Shown one piece after another: positions 54,376 through 64,000 of a stretch of 64,000 nt of DNA. Under the pieces are notes generated by a model. It made no database searches. It saw only the letters and a list, made by a program, of their open reading frames with translations, and was not told where the DNA came from. Origin of the DNA: Ichthyophis bannanicus (Eukaryota; Chordata; Amphibia; Gymnophiona; Ichthyophiidae); assembly GCA_033557465.1 (NCBI GenBank), contig CM066035.1, positions 916,556,235 to 916,620,234 of the forward strand. Direction: 5' to 3'. The stretch's first letter is position 1; every line of letters begins with the position of its first letter. A program made the translations under genes and the position numbers.

Positions 54376-57211
54376 CACAGGTACACTAAAACATTTTTTT
54401 TTTAAACTGCCTCTAATGTTTCGATTGATTTTTACGTTTTTTGGTGCGCTGAATCCAAATCTGGTAACCAATTTGCTCCATCACGTACAGATTTTTTGCT
54501 ACATTGGGTTAGCAGTTTGAGGTGAACGTTTCAGATTGAGTGCGATCGAGATAAAGGTTTCTTGGATGAATTCTTTATACTAATTGTTTAGTAGTTATTC
54601 AAATAAGAATAAAGAAAATTGTAACAAGGCAGCACATAAGAATAGAGTAATGTCAACAAAACACACTGTGATAGTAGCAAAATTGTCTGCACTTAAAACA
54701 GCCACATACATGTGCACAAACATTGAGCATATAAGAGCGAGGTTAGACACAAAGCAAAGCAAAGAAATGTGCAAAAAATGTTGTACAGGTATGTATGTAA
54801 GAATAGAAAACGCAAACCGCACCATTGCAATACATGAAGACAAACACCCGATGGTCTGAAAATAAAATTTTAATAAATGAGATCCGACACTGTGGTAATA
54901 ACTAGCAAATTTTTATTTCAAAGTTTAGTAAAAACACGATATTTGTCAACACAGTTTAGATTTTAAAGTCATTCTTGGGTCAATCAATCTCCTGGTGGGC
55001 CCGTTTCTTCTTCCCCCGAATGCTTCTCTTGGTGCGCTGCTTGGCGTATTTTTCATCTGGGGTTTCCCGCAGCAGCAACCAGCAGAAATCAGCCATCATA
55101 GTAGTGTTCCATCTTCCTTGGTACCTTCTCTCTGCGTCCTTGATGTCCTGGTGAAACCTTTCACCTTGTTTTTCACTGTACGCCCCCAAGTTTTCGGGAA
55201 AGTAGTTCACATGGGAGTGCAAGAAATGGACTTTCAGGCTCATGTTACAGCCTTGTTCTTTGAAGGCATTGAGCATCCTGGCAACAATATCCTTATAGTT
55301 CTCATCCCGCCTGTTCCCCAAGAATTTGAGAACAACATCCTTGAAGGAATCCCAGGCTTCTTTTTCCTTCTCAGACATTGTTTCAGCGAATGCTCCATCT
55401 GAAATGAGTTTCCTTATATCAGGGCCAACAAACACTCCTTCCTTTAGCTTTGCTTCAGAAAGTCGGGGGAACTTTGAGCAAAGGTACCGAAAGCACTCAC
55501 CATCTTTTGGAAGGGACTTGATGAATTGCTTAATGAGACCCAACTTAATGTGGAGAGGTGGTAATAGAATTTTATCACGAGGTACCAAGCTCTCATGAAG
55601 AACATTTTTCTCACCGGGTCTCAAATACTCCCGAATTGGCCAGTCTTTTTTCCCCCAGTGTAGGTCGCGGGCCCGGCTATCCCACAAGCAAAGGAAGCAG
55701 GGATATTTGGTGAAACCGGATTGCTGCCCTAATAGCATGGATAGAATTTTAAAGTCTCCACAAATCATCCACTTATGCTCATCATAACGAATCTTCTGAA
55801 GAATCAGGGCCAAATTCTCGTATTTTTCTTGGAGAATAACAGAGTGAGCAATAGGAACTGAAGCGAATATGTTGCCATTATGAAGAAGAACACCTTTTAT
55901 GCTGTCTTTTGACGAATCAATGAACAGCCGCCATTCAGCAGGATCATACTTGAGTTTAAACTTTTCCATCACTCCGTATATATCGTTGCAAAATACCAAA
56001 TCTTCCTCTTTGCTGAAATACTTCAAAAATTGTGTCTCGCGGTTGCGGTACCAATAAAAAGTTGTTCCTGGTGACAATAGATTTTTCTGTTTAAGCCGAG
56101 AACCTAGCAGTTGGGCAGCATCTTTTGGGAGTCCTAAATCCCGGACTAAATCATTCAATTCAGCTTGAGAGAAAAGTTCAGGTTTCGGATCTGGTTCAGT
56201 TTCAAACTCGGAAGTACTGGACTCATCGGGAAAAGCCATCTGATGAGTCTCATCATGATCAGAACCGTCCACACAAATATGATCCAAAGATTTTGGTGGT
56301 TCAGGCACAGGTACTTCGTTGCTATGAGGCATAGGCCTAATTGCTGAGGGAAGGTTGGGGTAACTTATTACGTTCTTATTTTTTAAGTTGTATCCCTTCA
56401 CAATGCAAGAGCAAAAATAGCAGTCACTGCTGTGGTCTCTTTGTTCACGCCACATCATAGGTATTCCGAAACGAAATGCTTGTTTTTTACCTTTCATCCA
56501 TAAGCGTAGATCTTCCTCACATGTCTTGCACACTTTGTGAGGAGCCCATGGTTTGTCTTGATCGCCTAACTTCAAACCGAAATAGGCGAAATATACTTTT
56601 TTAATAAATGCAGAAATGTTCCTCTGCCGCTTTTTCACGGTATATTCCCCACAAATAAAACAAAAACTGTCCGGAGAGTTGACGCAACCTCTGGCTCTGT
56701 GAGCCATCACAAATACACAGCACTGCAAACTACAACTGTAGTGAACCACTTCGGAATAAAGCTGGATTACGACTGAGCAAACAAAAGGTAATAATGAACT
56801 TGCAAGAAACTGAAATTTGACAGGAACGTTCATGTCGCAACCACCGTGTTTGAGCGAGCGAACGAGGTGAGGCGAACAGGAAAGAACATGCGCCAGCGCG
56901 AGTACTGGATTTAGCCCCCCGCCTCCAAATTGTCCTGTTAATGTATAAAATGAATACAAAACACTCTAAAATATCATGAGGGAGTGTTTCTAGTTAGTTA
57001 ACCATTACAACCTCTATTTTGGGCCAAGAAAATAAACTGCAGTCGGCTAAAAAGAAATTATGTGAACATTCCTTATATGGGTAAGAAATCTAATTTTGCA
57101 AGAAAACGTGACGTGATGGAACATTTTGGCTATTTTTCCTGGATTCAGCACCCCAAAATCTATAGGAATCAGTTGCAAAACTGGAGGCAGTTTTTTGGTA
57201 GTGTACCTGTG
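54376..57211 (-). mobile_element. Unassigned cut-and-paste transposon, copy 1 (apparently intact ORF)
   Basis: Ends CACAGGTACACTA and complement, flanked by TAA (54373-54375 and 57212-57214), which is TTA in element orientation. Imperfect inverted similarity extends about 120 bp inward on both ends (AAACTGCCTC, GGTG-GCTGAAT, TTCCATCACGT). 2836 bp. One 575-codon gene, followed by AATAAA (54917-54912) about 65 bp after the stop. No introns are needed. The oppositely oriented copy 2 starts 861 bp further on. Confidence 0.88.
54980..56707 (-). CDS. Putative transposase with D-D-C(2)C-H..H-E layout
   Basis: 575 codons from MAHRARGC; the frame is open 84 codons further upstream, but this ATG follows the untranslated-looking region and begins the conserved part. 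N-terminus: two cysteine pairs, C16-x2-C19 and C60-x2-C63, and C96-x2-C99, likely zinc-binding DNA-recognition modules. 150-180 is acidic. Catalytic part, my inference: D264 (LFIDSSKD), D318 (MICGDFK), C337-x2-C340 and W342 (KYPCFLCLW), conserved HIKLGLIKQFIKSL, H494/H497/H499 (VHFLHSH), E516 (GERFHQDI). A C(2)C after the second acid and histidines before the final glutamate is the layout known from RNase H-fold DDE transposases such as CMC, Transib and hAT relatives. Basic tail (RSIRGKKKR). Similar proteins are, as I recall, annotated as uncharacterised in many animals. No stops or shifts: possibly functional. Confidence 0.72.
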   Translation of the reverse strand: MAHRARGCVNSPDSFCFICGEYTVKKRQRNISAFIKKVYFAYFGLKLGDQDKPWAPHKVCKTCEEDLRLWMKGKKQAFRFGIPMMWREQRDHSSDCYFCSCIVKGYNLKNKNVISYPNLPSAIRPMPHSNEVPVPEPPKSLDHICVDGSDHDETHQMAFPDESSTSEFETEPDPKPELFSQAELNDLVRDLGLPKDAAQLLGSRLKQKNLLSPGTTFYWYRNRETQFLKYFSKEEDLVFCNDIYGVMEKFKLKYDPAEWRLFIDSSKDSIKGVLLHNGNIFASVPIAHSVILQEKYENLALILQKIRYDEHKWMICGDFKILSMLLGQQSGFTKYPCFLCLWDSRARDLHWGKKDWPIREYLRPGEKNVLHESLVPRDKILLPPLHIKLGLIKQFIKSLPKDGECFRYLCSKFPRLSEAKLKEGVFVGPDIRKLISDGAFAETMSEKEKEAWDSFKDVVLKFLGNRRDENYKDIVARMLNAFKEQGCNMSLKVHFLHSHVNYFPENLGAYSEKQGERFHQDIKDAERRYQGRWNTTMMADFCWLLLRETPDEKYAKQRTKRSIRGKKKRAHQEID

Positions 57212-57214
57212 TAA

Positions 57215-58069
57215 TTAATGTTGTTCTGGTGTTCTTCTCCTTTACCACTATGTCTGGCTTCCTTGCATCCAGCTTTAAATTAGAATGGGAGCATCCCAGG
57301 TGATCAAAATCTCTTCATTCTCTATAATACTTCCAGGGTCATTCTCCCAGTGTTTTTCTATTACAGTAATGTTATTTTCCATTTGATGAGACATGCTACT
57401 TTATTGTGCCTTTCTGTATAGAGGGTCCCTCATGTTTATTTTGGTCTATCAGTTGTGCAAAGTTAAGACATATGTACCCTCTGTTGGAAGTTCCAATTAA
57501 TAAGGCTCCAGGAGGTATCAGTTGATATTTGGACAGCGGTAACAAGAACTGAGGGTATGCTTAAAGGGACTATTACACAGTTATGTGATTTTACTAAGGT
57601 TGCAGTGAAGAACATACAAGAGTTGGAAGATCAAGTGGGAGGGATAGACAAGCAGGTAGAGAAATTTGAATCACAACTTCTCTCCCTTCAAACTGTTAGT
57701 TTCTTGATTTTTTTCCAAGTTAGAGTCGGTTGAGAACGCCTATAGGAGTAGGAACCTTAGGTTTCTAAATTTTCCTATTATTATTGCTAATTTACTGTTT
57801 ACTGTTATTTCTCTTATTTAATGGTTAATTGTAATGTTAACTGTTTTTTCTAACATTACTGGTTCCCTGTAATGCTTTATTAGTTCATTATATGCTACTA
57901 GTACTATGAAATGTTTACTGCTTCTTTGTAATGTTTACTGGTTATTTGTATTGTTTACCGTTCCTTGTAATGTTAACTGGTTCCCTGTAATGTTATGTTA
58001 ATGTTACTTGTAAACTGCTTTGATCATTGGAAATGTGGTATATAAGCTTTCAAATAAATAAATAGTGAA
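57215..58069 (+). pseudogene. L1-type ORF1 coiled-coil part and a LINE tail
   Basis: 57530-57780 reads, with shifts, TQLCDFTKVAVKNIQELEDQ, VGGIDKQVEKFESQLLSLQT, YRSRNLRFLNFP, matching the coiled coil and SRACNLCFLNFP start of the core in the ORF1 at 32806. It is then interrupted at about 57780 by an A/T-rich 3' tail with repeated 'tgtaatgttaactg' units (57790-58065) that ends in AAATAAATAAATAG. The ORF1 resumes after 60866. Confidence 0.6.
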
Positions 58070-58072
58070 TTA

Positions 58073-60862
58073 CACAGGTACACTACCAAAAAACTGCCTC
58101 CAGTTTTGCAACTGATTCCTATAGATTTTGGGGTGCTGAATACAGGAAAAATAGCCAAAATGTTCCATCACGTCACGTTTTCTTGCAAAATTAGATTTCT
58201 TACCCATATAAGGAATGTTCACATAATTTCTTTTTAGCCGACTGCAGTTTATTTTCTTGGCCCAAAATAGAGGTTGTAATGGTTAACTAACTAGAAACAC
58301 TCCCTCATGATATTTTAGAGTGTTTTGTATTCATTTTATACATTAACAGGACAATTGGGAGGCGGGGGGCTAAATCCAGTACTCGCGCTGGCGCATGTTC
58401 TTTCCTGTTCGCCTCGCCTCGTTCGCTCACTCAAACACGGTGGTTGCGACATGAACGTTCCTGTCAAATTTCAGTTTCTTGCAAGTTCATTATTACCTTT
58501 TGTTTGCTCAGTCGTAATCCAGCTTTATTCCGAAGTGGTTCACTACAGTTGTAGTTTGCAGTGCTGTGTATTTGTGATGGCTCACAGAGCCAGAGGTTGC
58601 GTCAACTCTCCGGACAGTTTTTGTTTTATTTGTGGGGAATATACCGTGAAAAAGCGGCAGAGGAACATTTCTGCATTTATTTAAAAAGTATATTTCGCCT
58701 ATTTCGGTTTGAAGTTAGGCGATCAAGACAAACCGTGGGCTCCTCACAAAGTGTGCAAGACATGTGAGGAAGATCTACGCTTATGGATGAAAGGTAAAAA
58801 ACAAGCATTTCGTTTCGGAATACCTATGATGTGGCGTGAACAAAGAGACCACAGCAGTGACTGCTATTTTTGCTCTTGCATTGTGAAGGGATACAACTTA
58901 AAAAATAAGAACGTAATAAGTTACCCCAACCTTCCCTCAGCAATTAGGCCTATGCCTCATAGCAACGAAGTACCTGTGCCTGAACCACCAAAATCTTTGG
59001 ATCATATTTGTGTGGACGGTTCTGATCATGATGAGACTCATCAGATGGCTTTTCCCGATGAGTCCAGTACTTCCGAGTTTGAAACCGAACCAGATCTGAA
59101 ACCTGAACTTTTCTCTCAAGCTGAATTGAATGATTTAGTCCGGGATTTAGGACTCCCAAAAGATGCTGCCCAACTGCTAGGTTCTCGGCTTAAACAGAAA
59201 AATCTATTGTCACCAGGAACAACTTTTTATTGGTATCGCAACCGCGAGACACAATTTTTGAAGTATTTCAGCAAAGAGGAAGATTTGGTATTTTGCAACG
59301 ATATATACGGAGTGATGGAAAAGTTTAAACTCAAGTATGATCCTGCTGAATGGCGGCTGTTCATTGATTCGTCAAAAGACAACATAAAAGGTGTTCTTCT
59401 TCATAATGGCAACACATTCGCTTCAGTTCCTATTGCTCACTCTGTTATTCTCCAAGAAAAATACGAGAATTTGGCCCTGATTCTTCAGAAGATTCGTTAT
59501 AATGAGCATAAGTGGATGATTTGTGGAGACTTTAAAATTCTATCCATGCTATTAGGGCAGCAATCCGGTTTCACCAAATATCCCTGCTTCCTTTGCTTGT
59601 GGGATAGCCGGGTCCGCGACCTACACTGGGGGAAAAAAGACTGGCCAATTCAGAAGTATTTGAGACCCGGTGAGAAAAATGTTCTTCATGAGAGCTTGGT
59701 ACCTCGTGATAAAATTCTATTACCACCTCTCCACATTAAGTTGGGTCTCATTAAGCAATTCATCAAGTCCCTTCCAAAAGATGGTGAGTGCTTTCGGTAC
59801 CTTTGCTCAAAGTTCCCCCGACTTTCTGAAGCAAAGCTAAAGGAAGGAGTGTTTGTTGGCCCTGATATAAGGAAACTCATTTCAGATGGAGCATTCGTTG
59901 AAACGATGTCTGAGAAGGAAAAAGAAGCCTGGGATTCCTTCAAGGATGTTGTTCTCAAATTCTTGGGGAACAGGCGGGATGAGAACTATAAGGATATTGT
60001 TGCCAGGATGCTCAATGCCTTCAAAGAACAAGGCTGTAACATGAGCCTGAAAGTCCATTTCTTGCACTCCCATGTGAACTACTTTCCCGAAAACTTGGGG
60101 GCGTACAGTGAAGAACAAGGTGAAAGGTTTCACCAGTACATCAAGGACGCAGAGAGAAGGTACCAAGGAAGATGGAACACCACTATGGTGGCTGATTTCT
60201 GCTGCGGGAAACCCCAGATGAAAAATATGCCAAGCAGCGCACCAAGAGAAGCATTCGGGGGAAGAAGAAACGGGCCCACCAGGAGATTGATTGACCCAAG
60301 AATGACTTTAAAATCTAAACTGTGTTGACAAATATCATGTTTTTACTAAACTTTGAAATAAAAACTTGCTAGTTATTACCACAGTGTCGGATCTCATTTA
60401 TTAGAATTTTATTTTCACACCATCGGGTGTTTGTCTTCATGTATTGCAATGGTGCGGTTTGCGTTTTCTATTCTTACATACATACCTGTACAACATTTTT
60501 TGCACATATGCTCAATGTTTGTGCACATGTATGTGGCTGTTTTAAGTGCAGACAATTTTGCTACCATCACAGTGTGTTTTGTTGACATTACTCTATTCTT
60601 ATGCGCTGCCTTGTTACAATTTTCTTTATTCTTATTTGAATAACTACTAAACAATTAGTATAAAGAATTCATCCAAGAAACTTTTATCTCGATCGCACTT
60701 AATCTGAAACGTTCACCTCAAACTGCTAACCCAATGTAGCAAAAAATCTGTACGTGATGGAGCAAATTGGTTACCAGATTTGGATTCAGCGCACCAAAAA
60801 ACGTAAAAATCAATCGAAACATTAGAGGCAGTTTAAAAAAAAATTTTTTTAGTGTACCTGTG
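58073..60862 (+). mobile_element. Unassigned cut-and-paste transposon, copy 2 (broken)
   Basis: Same ends CACAGGTACACTA as copy 1, flanked by TTA (58070-58072 and 60863-60865). 2790 bp. Orientation is opposite to copy 1. Compared with copy 1 there is a 10-bp deletion near the end of the gene and a 36-bp deletion in the 3' region (near 60510), plus scattered substitutions. Confidence 0.88.
58577..60328 (+). pseudogene. Transposase of copy 2: nonsense mutation and 10-bp deletion
   Basis: Same protein as at 54980 with about a dozen amino-acid differences. Lysine codon 36 (AAA in copy 1) is TAA at 58681-58683. At about 60205 a 10-bp deletion between CTGCTG repeats shifts the frame and replaces the last about 35 residues of copy 1 with an unrelated end at 60328. 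All residues proposed as catalytic (the two aspartates, C(2)C, histidines and GERFH glutamate) are kept; the position after FHQ in GERFHQD is Y instead of D. AATAAA at 60357-60362. Confidence 0.85.
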
Positions 60863-60865
60863 TTA

Positions 60866-61460
60866 TCATTATTTGTTCCAAAAGAGCTGAGTCTTAGGGG
60901 TATGTTTACTATTTGGCGGCAGCGGCTTCTGTGCGATATCGATTTCAATGGGGCCATGGCTCCGATATCACACAGAAGCCGCTACTGCTGAATAGTAAAC
61001 ATACCCCTTAGATTCTATGGGTGATAAATGTGATACATTGGAGCCTGAGCCCAGTTTTGACTTGACCAATTTTTTGGAAGACTCTAAAGGATGAAATTTC
61101 CTCTAGGGCTACATTACTTCCAACTTTTGTCAGAGAGAAAAATAAACACTCTGTTTTGAAGAATTACTTTAAGAAAAAAGACCTTTTGTTTTGTGGGAAT
61201 AAAATTCAAATTTTTCTTGATATGGCACATTCAACTCAGTTACGTCAGAAACGGTTTCTTTCCCATAAGTCAAGGGTCTTAGAAATTGGGGGCTATATTT
61301 TTGTGAGTGCTTGATAACTTAGCAGAGGTATAATTATGTTTACTTAGATTCAACTCAGCTAGAAAACATTTTGCTTGATAATACATTACCCACATTTGGT
61401 GAGTGTCTGTTCATTGATGTTAGTAATTATTGGATTACTTATTATTTGTGTGTTCTCTGG
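60866..61460 (+). pseudogene. L1-type ORF1 C-terminal part
   Basis: With shifts: DLTNFLEDSKDE-like (about 61062-61098), TFVREKN, LKNYFKKKDLLFCGNKIQIF (about 61160-61215), DMAHSTQLRQKRFLSHKSRV. This follows on from the fragment at 57530-57780, the gap being the tail and transposon copy 2. Confidence 0.65.
60897..61007. mobile_element. Palindromic foldback MITE, TTA target duplication
   Basis: A 111-bp near-perfect palindrome with ends GGGGTATGTTTACTATT and complement, centre around CGATTTCAATGGGGCCATGG, flanked by TTA (60894-60896 and 61008-61010). Resembles 4675-4802 in ends (GGGG--TGTTTAC) and in the CAATGGGGCC centre, so they are distant relatives. It sits in the L1 ORF1 remnant. Confidence 0.85.
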
Positions 61461-61467
61461 GACCAAA

Positions 61468-63180
61468 CAGGTATTCACTCCTCACTTCTGGGTGACGTCA
61501 CCGGCAGAGCCCTCACACGGGAACTCTCCCCAGTTTTCACAAAAGCCTTTGGGAGATCTAGCATGCATGCATGATCGCCTTCCCGCCCAAATGGAGCCAT
61601 CTTACCTCAGTCTTCTTTTTTTCTATGGAACCCTCCAGACATCCATCTGTATCACGGAGAAAAGGTTTTTGCCCTGCCGGTCATTTTTGCTGCTCGGTAC
61701 TTCTTTTTCTCTTCATTTGCCTTCCTGTATCTCCCGATATCATCACTGTCTCAGCACCGTGTTGTTTGGGGAGCTCTTTCATTTCTTTTATTTTCGGCAC
61801 GCGGGTTTTTTCTTGCACTCTCCTGTTCTCAGGGCATTGGAGTCTTTTGACCTGGCAGAAGCTGTATTCCCTGACATGTCCACCCCGACCAGTGGTTTTA
61901 AGAAGTGCGCCAGATGTGACTGGACCATTTCCATCATGAACCACTATAACTGGTGCCTTCAGTGCCTCAGGCCCGACCATGAGCCCTCTACATATGCTTT
62001 CTGCTTGCAGATGACGCACAAGGGGCTGAAGAACCGTGAAAAGCAGCAGGAATTGCTGTTTGGCTCCAAGACATTAGCATTGACCCTGACATCATCGGAA
62101 TTGATGCCCTCAAAGGACACCGTCGTGAGGTTGTGAGACTCTGGAACAGAGACTCTCCCTTGAATGAGAGCATCCCCAGATGGAACAGACTCCGTTGCAG
62201 TCATCATCGAAGGACGATGCCGAGTCCAGGGTGAAGATCCATGGACATCGTCATTGAAGCCCTCAATGTGACTGAGGGCAAAGGTCAGGAGTGGCCTTTG
62301 AAGCTTCCCAGTGGGAGGAGGTGCCTCCTGTGGCCTCGAAGGACTGGCATGGAATTCCCGAGCCTATTACCATCGAGGAGCCCCCACTGAAGAAATCGGC
62401 AAAAGCACCGAAGAATGCGGTGCCAGTGCTGGCAGCTGCAGAGCACTCCCTCCTAACAGAGTGGTTGTTGACTCTTGAGCACAGCCTGACTGTCTTTATG
62501 GAACAGCACAAGCCTTGGGAATGTGGAACCTCCAGTTCCTCAGGACCAGTGATGCACAGTCCACCGCAGATGCCTTACCTGTGGGGGTCAAGCCGATTCT
62601 CGAAAAACATGCTGTCCTTCCGGTTCCCAGGACCATTCTTGGTCCCGCTTAGTGCAGCAGATCTCCCCTTCAAGTGCTTTGGGTTTGGACTGCAGGGAAC
62701 CAAGATCGCCCTTGACTCCGTCACCTGGGCATCGACACTGTTCCCATTCCCGTTGATACCTTGAATTCCTGTCTGATTCAGATTCCGAGTGGGAAACCGA
62801 GGAGGAGTCCCCAGAGACAGTGAGGCACCGGGATATGTCCCTCGGATCTCTTGCCCTCGTATGAGCGCAGGAGGTCCCCTCCTGAAGACCTCTCCTTCTT
62901 GGAGTTCATCAGGGACATAGGAAGGCTTTACCCTTCACAATTGAAGCTGAAGAGGAACTTTGGGTGGAGGAGATGGAGATCCTTCAGTATCCAACTCCCC
63001 TGAAGGAGGCCATCACTGTCCCATTGCACCCAATCCTTGAAAGGCTACTACTGAGGATGTGGGAGACACCAGTTATGGTGCCAATTGTGAGCAGGCTTCT
63101 CGATTCCATGTATCGAGTCTGCAAGAGCCCAGGCTTTGAGAAAACTGTCTCACAACTCCAGGGTTGTGCAATCAGCTATA
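61468..63180 (+). mobile_element. Second DIRS element, left end and gag, cut by CR1
   Basis: The left terminal repeat, including 'aactctccccagttttcaca' and 'cgccttcccgcccaaatgga' (61515-61600), corresponds to the complement of the solo terminus at 43150-43250. Gag follows at 61876. The copy is cut at 63180 by CR1 and nothing further is seen in the window. Confidence 0.75.
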
Positions 63181-63185
63181 AGAAC
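61876..63185 (+). pseudogene. DIRS gag of the second element, frameshifted
   Basis: The first frame from ATG 61876 to the stop at 62134-62136 carries the cysteine cluster KKCARCDWTISI, NWCLQCLRPDH, homologous to that at 7149. The middle (62291-62764) includes a stretch with PPLKKSAKAPKNAVPVLAAA. The C-terminal part (62964-63197) has MEEMEILQYPTPLKEAITVP, LLLRMWETPVMV and LDSMYRVCKSPGF, matching 8097-8260. Three frames are used, so the copy is inactive. Confidence 0.72.
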
Positions 63186-64000
63186 ATAAGAACATAAGAT
63201 ATGCCATACTGGGTCAGACCGAGGTCCATCAAGCCCAGTATCCTGTTTCCAACAGTGGCCAATCTAGGTCATACATACCTAGCAGTATCCCCAAAAGACA
63301 CAGGTTCCACAATGCATGTACTGGGTCAAGCACTTATTATCCTGGGTCCCTTTTTAATAGTGGTTTATGGACCTTTCCTCCAGGAACTTGTCCAAACCTT
63401 TTTTAAACCCAGCTACAGTAACAGCCCTTACCACATCCTCCGGTAACAAATTCCAGAGTTTGATTACACGTTGAGTGAAAAAATATTTTCTCTTATTTGT
63501 CTTAAATAGTTTACCCTGTAGTTTCATTGCATGTCCCCTAGTCTTTCTATATTCCGATAGCATAAACAATTGATCCACGTTTACCTGCTCCACTCTATTC
63601 ATTAATTTATAGACCTCTATCATATCTCCCCTCAGCCGTCTCTTTTCCAGGTTGAAGAGCCCCAACCTTTGTAGCCTCTCTTCATAGGAGTAGCCTTCCA
63701 TCCCCTTCACCATTTTGGTGGCTCTTCTCTGTACTTTTTCTAATAATGCTATGTCCTTTTTAAGATACGGTGACCAGAACTGCACACAATATTCAAGGTG
63801 TGGTCGTACCATGGAACGATACAGAGGCATTATAATATCCTTTGTTTTATTTTCCATCCCTTTCTTTATGATACCTAGCATTCTATTTGCTTTCTTGGAT
63901 GTCGCTGCACACTGGGCAGAGGGTTTTAACATGTTATCCACGATGACTCCTAAATCTTTTTCTTGGGTGGTGTGAGGCCCTGTTACTCACAAGAGACCGA
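63181..64000 (-). pseudogene. CR1 LINE 3' end, 5' truncated or running off the window
   Basis: The minus frame 63941-63354 is open for 195 codons: KDLGVIVDNMLKPSAQCAAT (extending to about 63976), KANRMLGIIKKGMENKT, LYRSMVRPHLEYCVQFWSP, ALLEKVQRRATKMVKGMEG, YSYEERLQRLGLFNLEKRRL, RGDMIEVYKLMNRVEQVNVD. The 3' untranslated end at 63181-63350 terminates in repeated 'aagaacat' units at 63180-63200. A different CR1 subfamily from the copy at 1. The last about 25 bases of the window may or may not belong to it. Confidence 0.85.

Noticed and set aside
54584..54859. 91-codon frame in the 3' region of transposon copy 1
   Set aside because: Antisense to the element and shortened in copy 2 by a 36-bp in-frame deletion; no motif. 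More likely untranslated sequence.
55326..55598. 90-codon plus frame (and its mirror at 59686-59958)
   Set aside because: Antisense shadow of the unassigned transposase; it exists in both copies only because the coding strand is conserved.

Overview
This is non-genic or intronic DNA from a large, repeat-laden vertebrate genome. The repeat set is CR1, L2, L1/Tx1, RTE (BovB-like), a Penelope-like element, DIRS retrotransposons with inverted ends, tRNA-derived SINEs, solo LTRs, mariner, Tc1, Tigger, hAT and foldback MITEs. DIRS plus Penelope plus diverse LINEs points to an amphibian, plausibly a caecilian. That is inference; species cannot be fixed from the sequence alone. I see no complete host gene. 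Nearly every long reading frame belongs to a transposable element. No rRNA or tRNA gene was recognised. || Layout. 1-2118: 3' two thirds of a CR1 LINE whose frame is broken only by three stops. 2.3-4.8 kb: SINE, L2 tail, decayed L1 reverse transcriptase, palindromic MITE. 4.9-5.9 kb: mariner. 6.75-11.3 kb: DIRS element with inverted terminal repeats and an internal complementary region but no recombinase, itself holding a 348-bp hAT MITE. 11.3-12.8 kb: older DIRS relic and a SINE. 13-23 kb: three hAT-type non-autonomous elements with clean 8-bp target duplications, sharing a C/G-rich minisatellite body but with different termini; the third splits a CR1. 24.7-26.5 kb: L1 ORF1 and CR1 pieces. 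28.86-32.62 kb: a Tigger (pogo) element whose 5' part carries, on the opposite strand, a recognisable ATG14 exon 1 with its splice donor. 32.6-37.1 kb: L1 and L2 pieces. 38.1-40.4 kb: Tc1. 40.6-42.9 kb: Penelope-like element with GIY-YIG endonuclease. 43.0-43.3 kb: DIRS terminus. 44.2-46.2 kb: L1 ORF1 split by a solo LTR. 47.4-54.1 kb: nested stack (L2 containing RTE containing solo LTR and another L2 end). 54.4-60.9 kb: two roughly 98% identical copies, in opposite orientation, of a 2.8-kb DNA transposon I cannot assign to a named superfamily. 61.5-64 kb: a second DIRS gag region cut by a CR1. || The elements do not form a functional pathway. They form a record of nested insertions in which target duplications and interrupted frames give relative ages. 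The two observations most worth attention are the ATG14 exon inside Tigger and the inverted pair of unassigned transposons, one with an apparently intact 575-residue transposase and one with a nonsense mutation and a 10-bp deletion.
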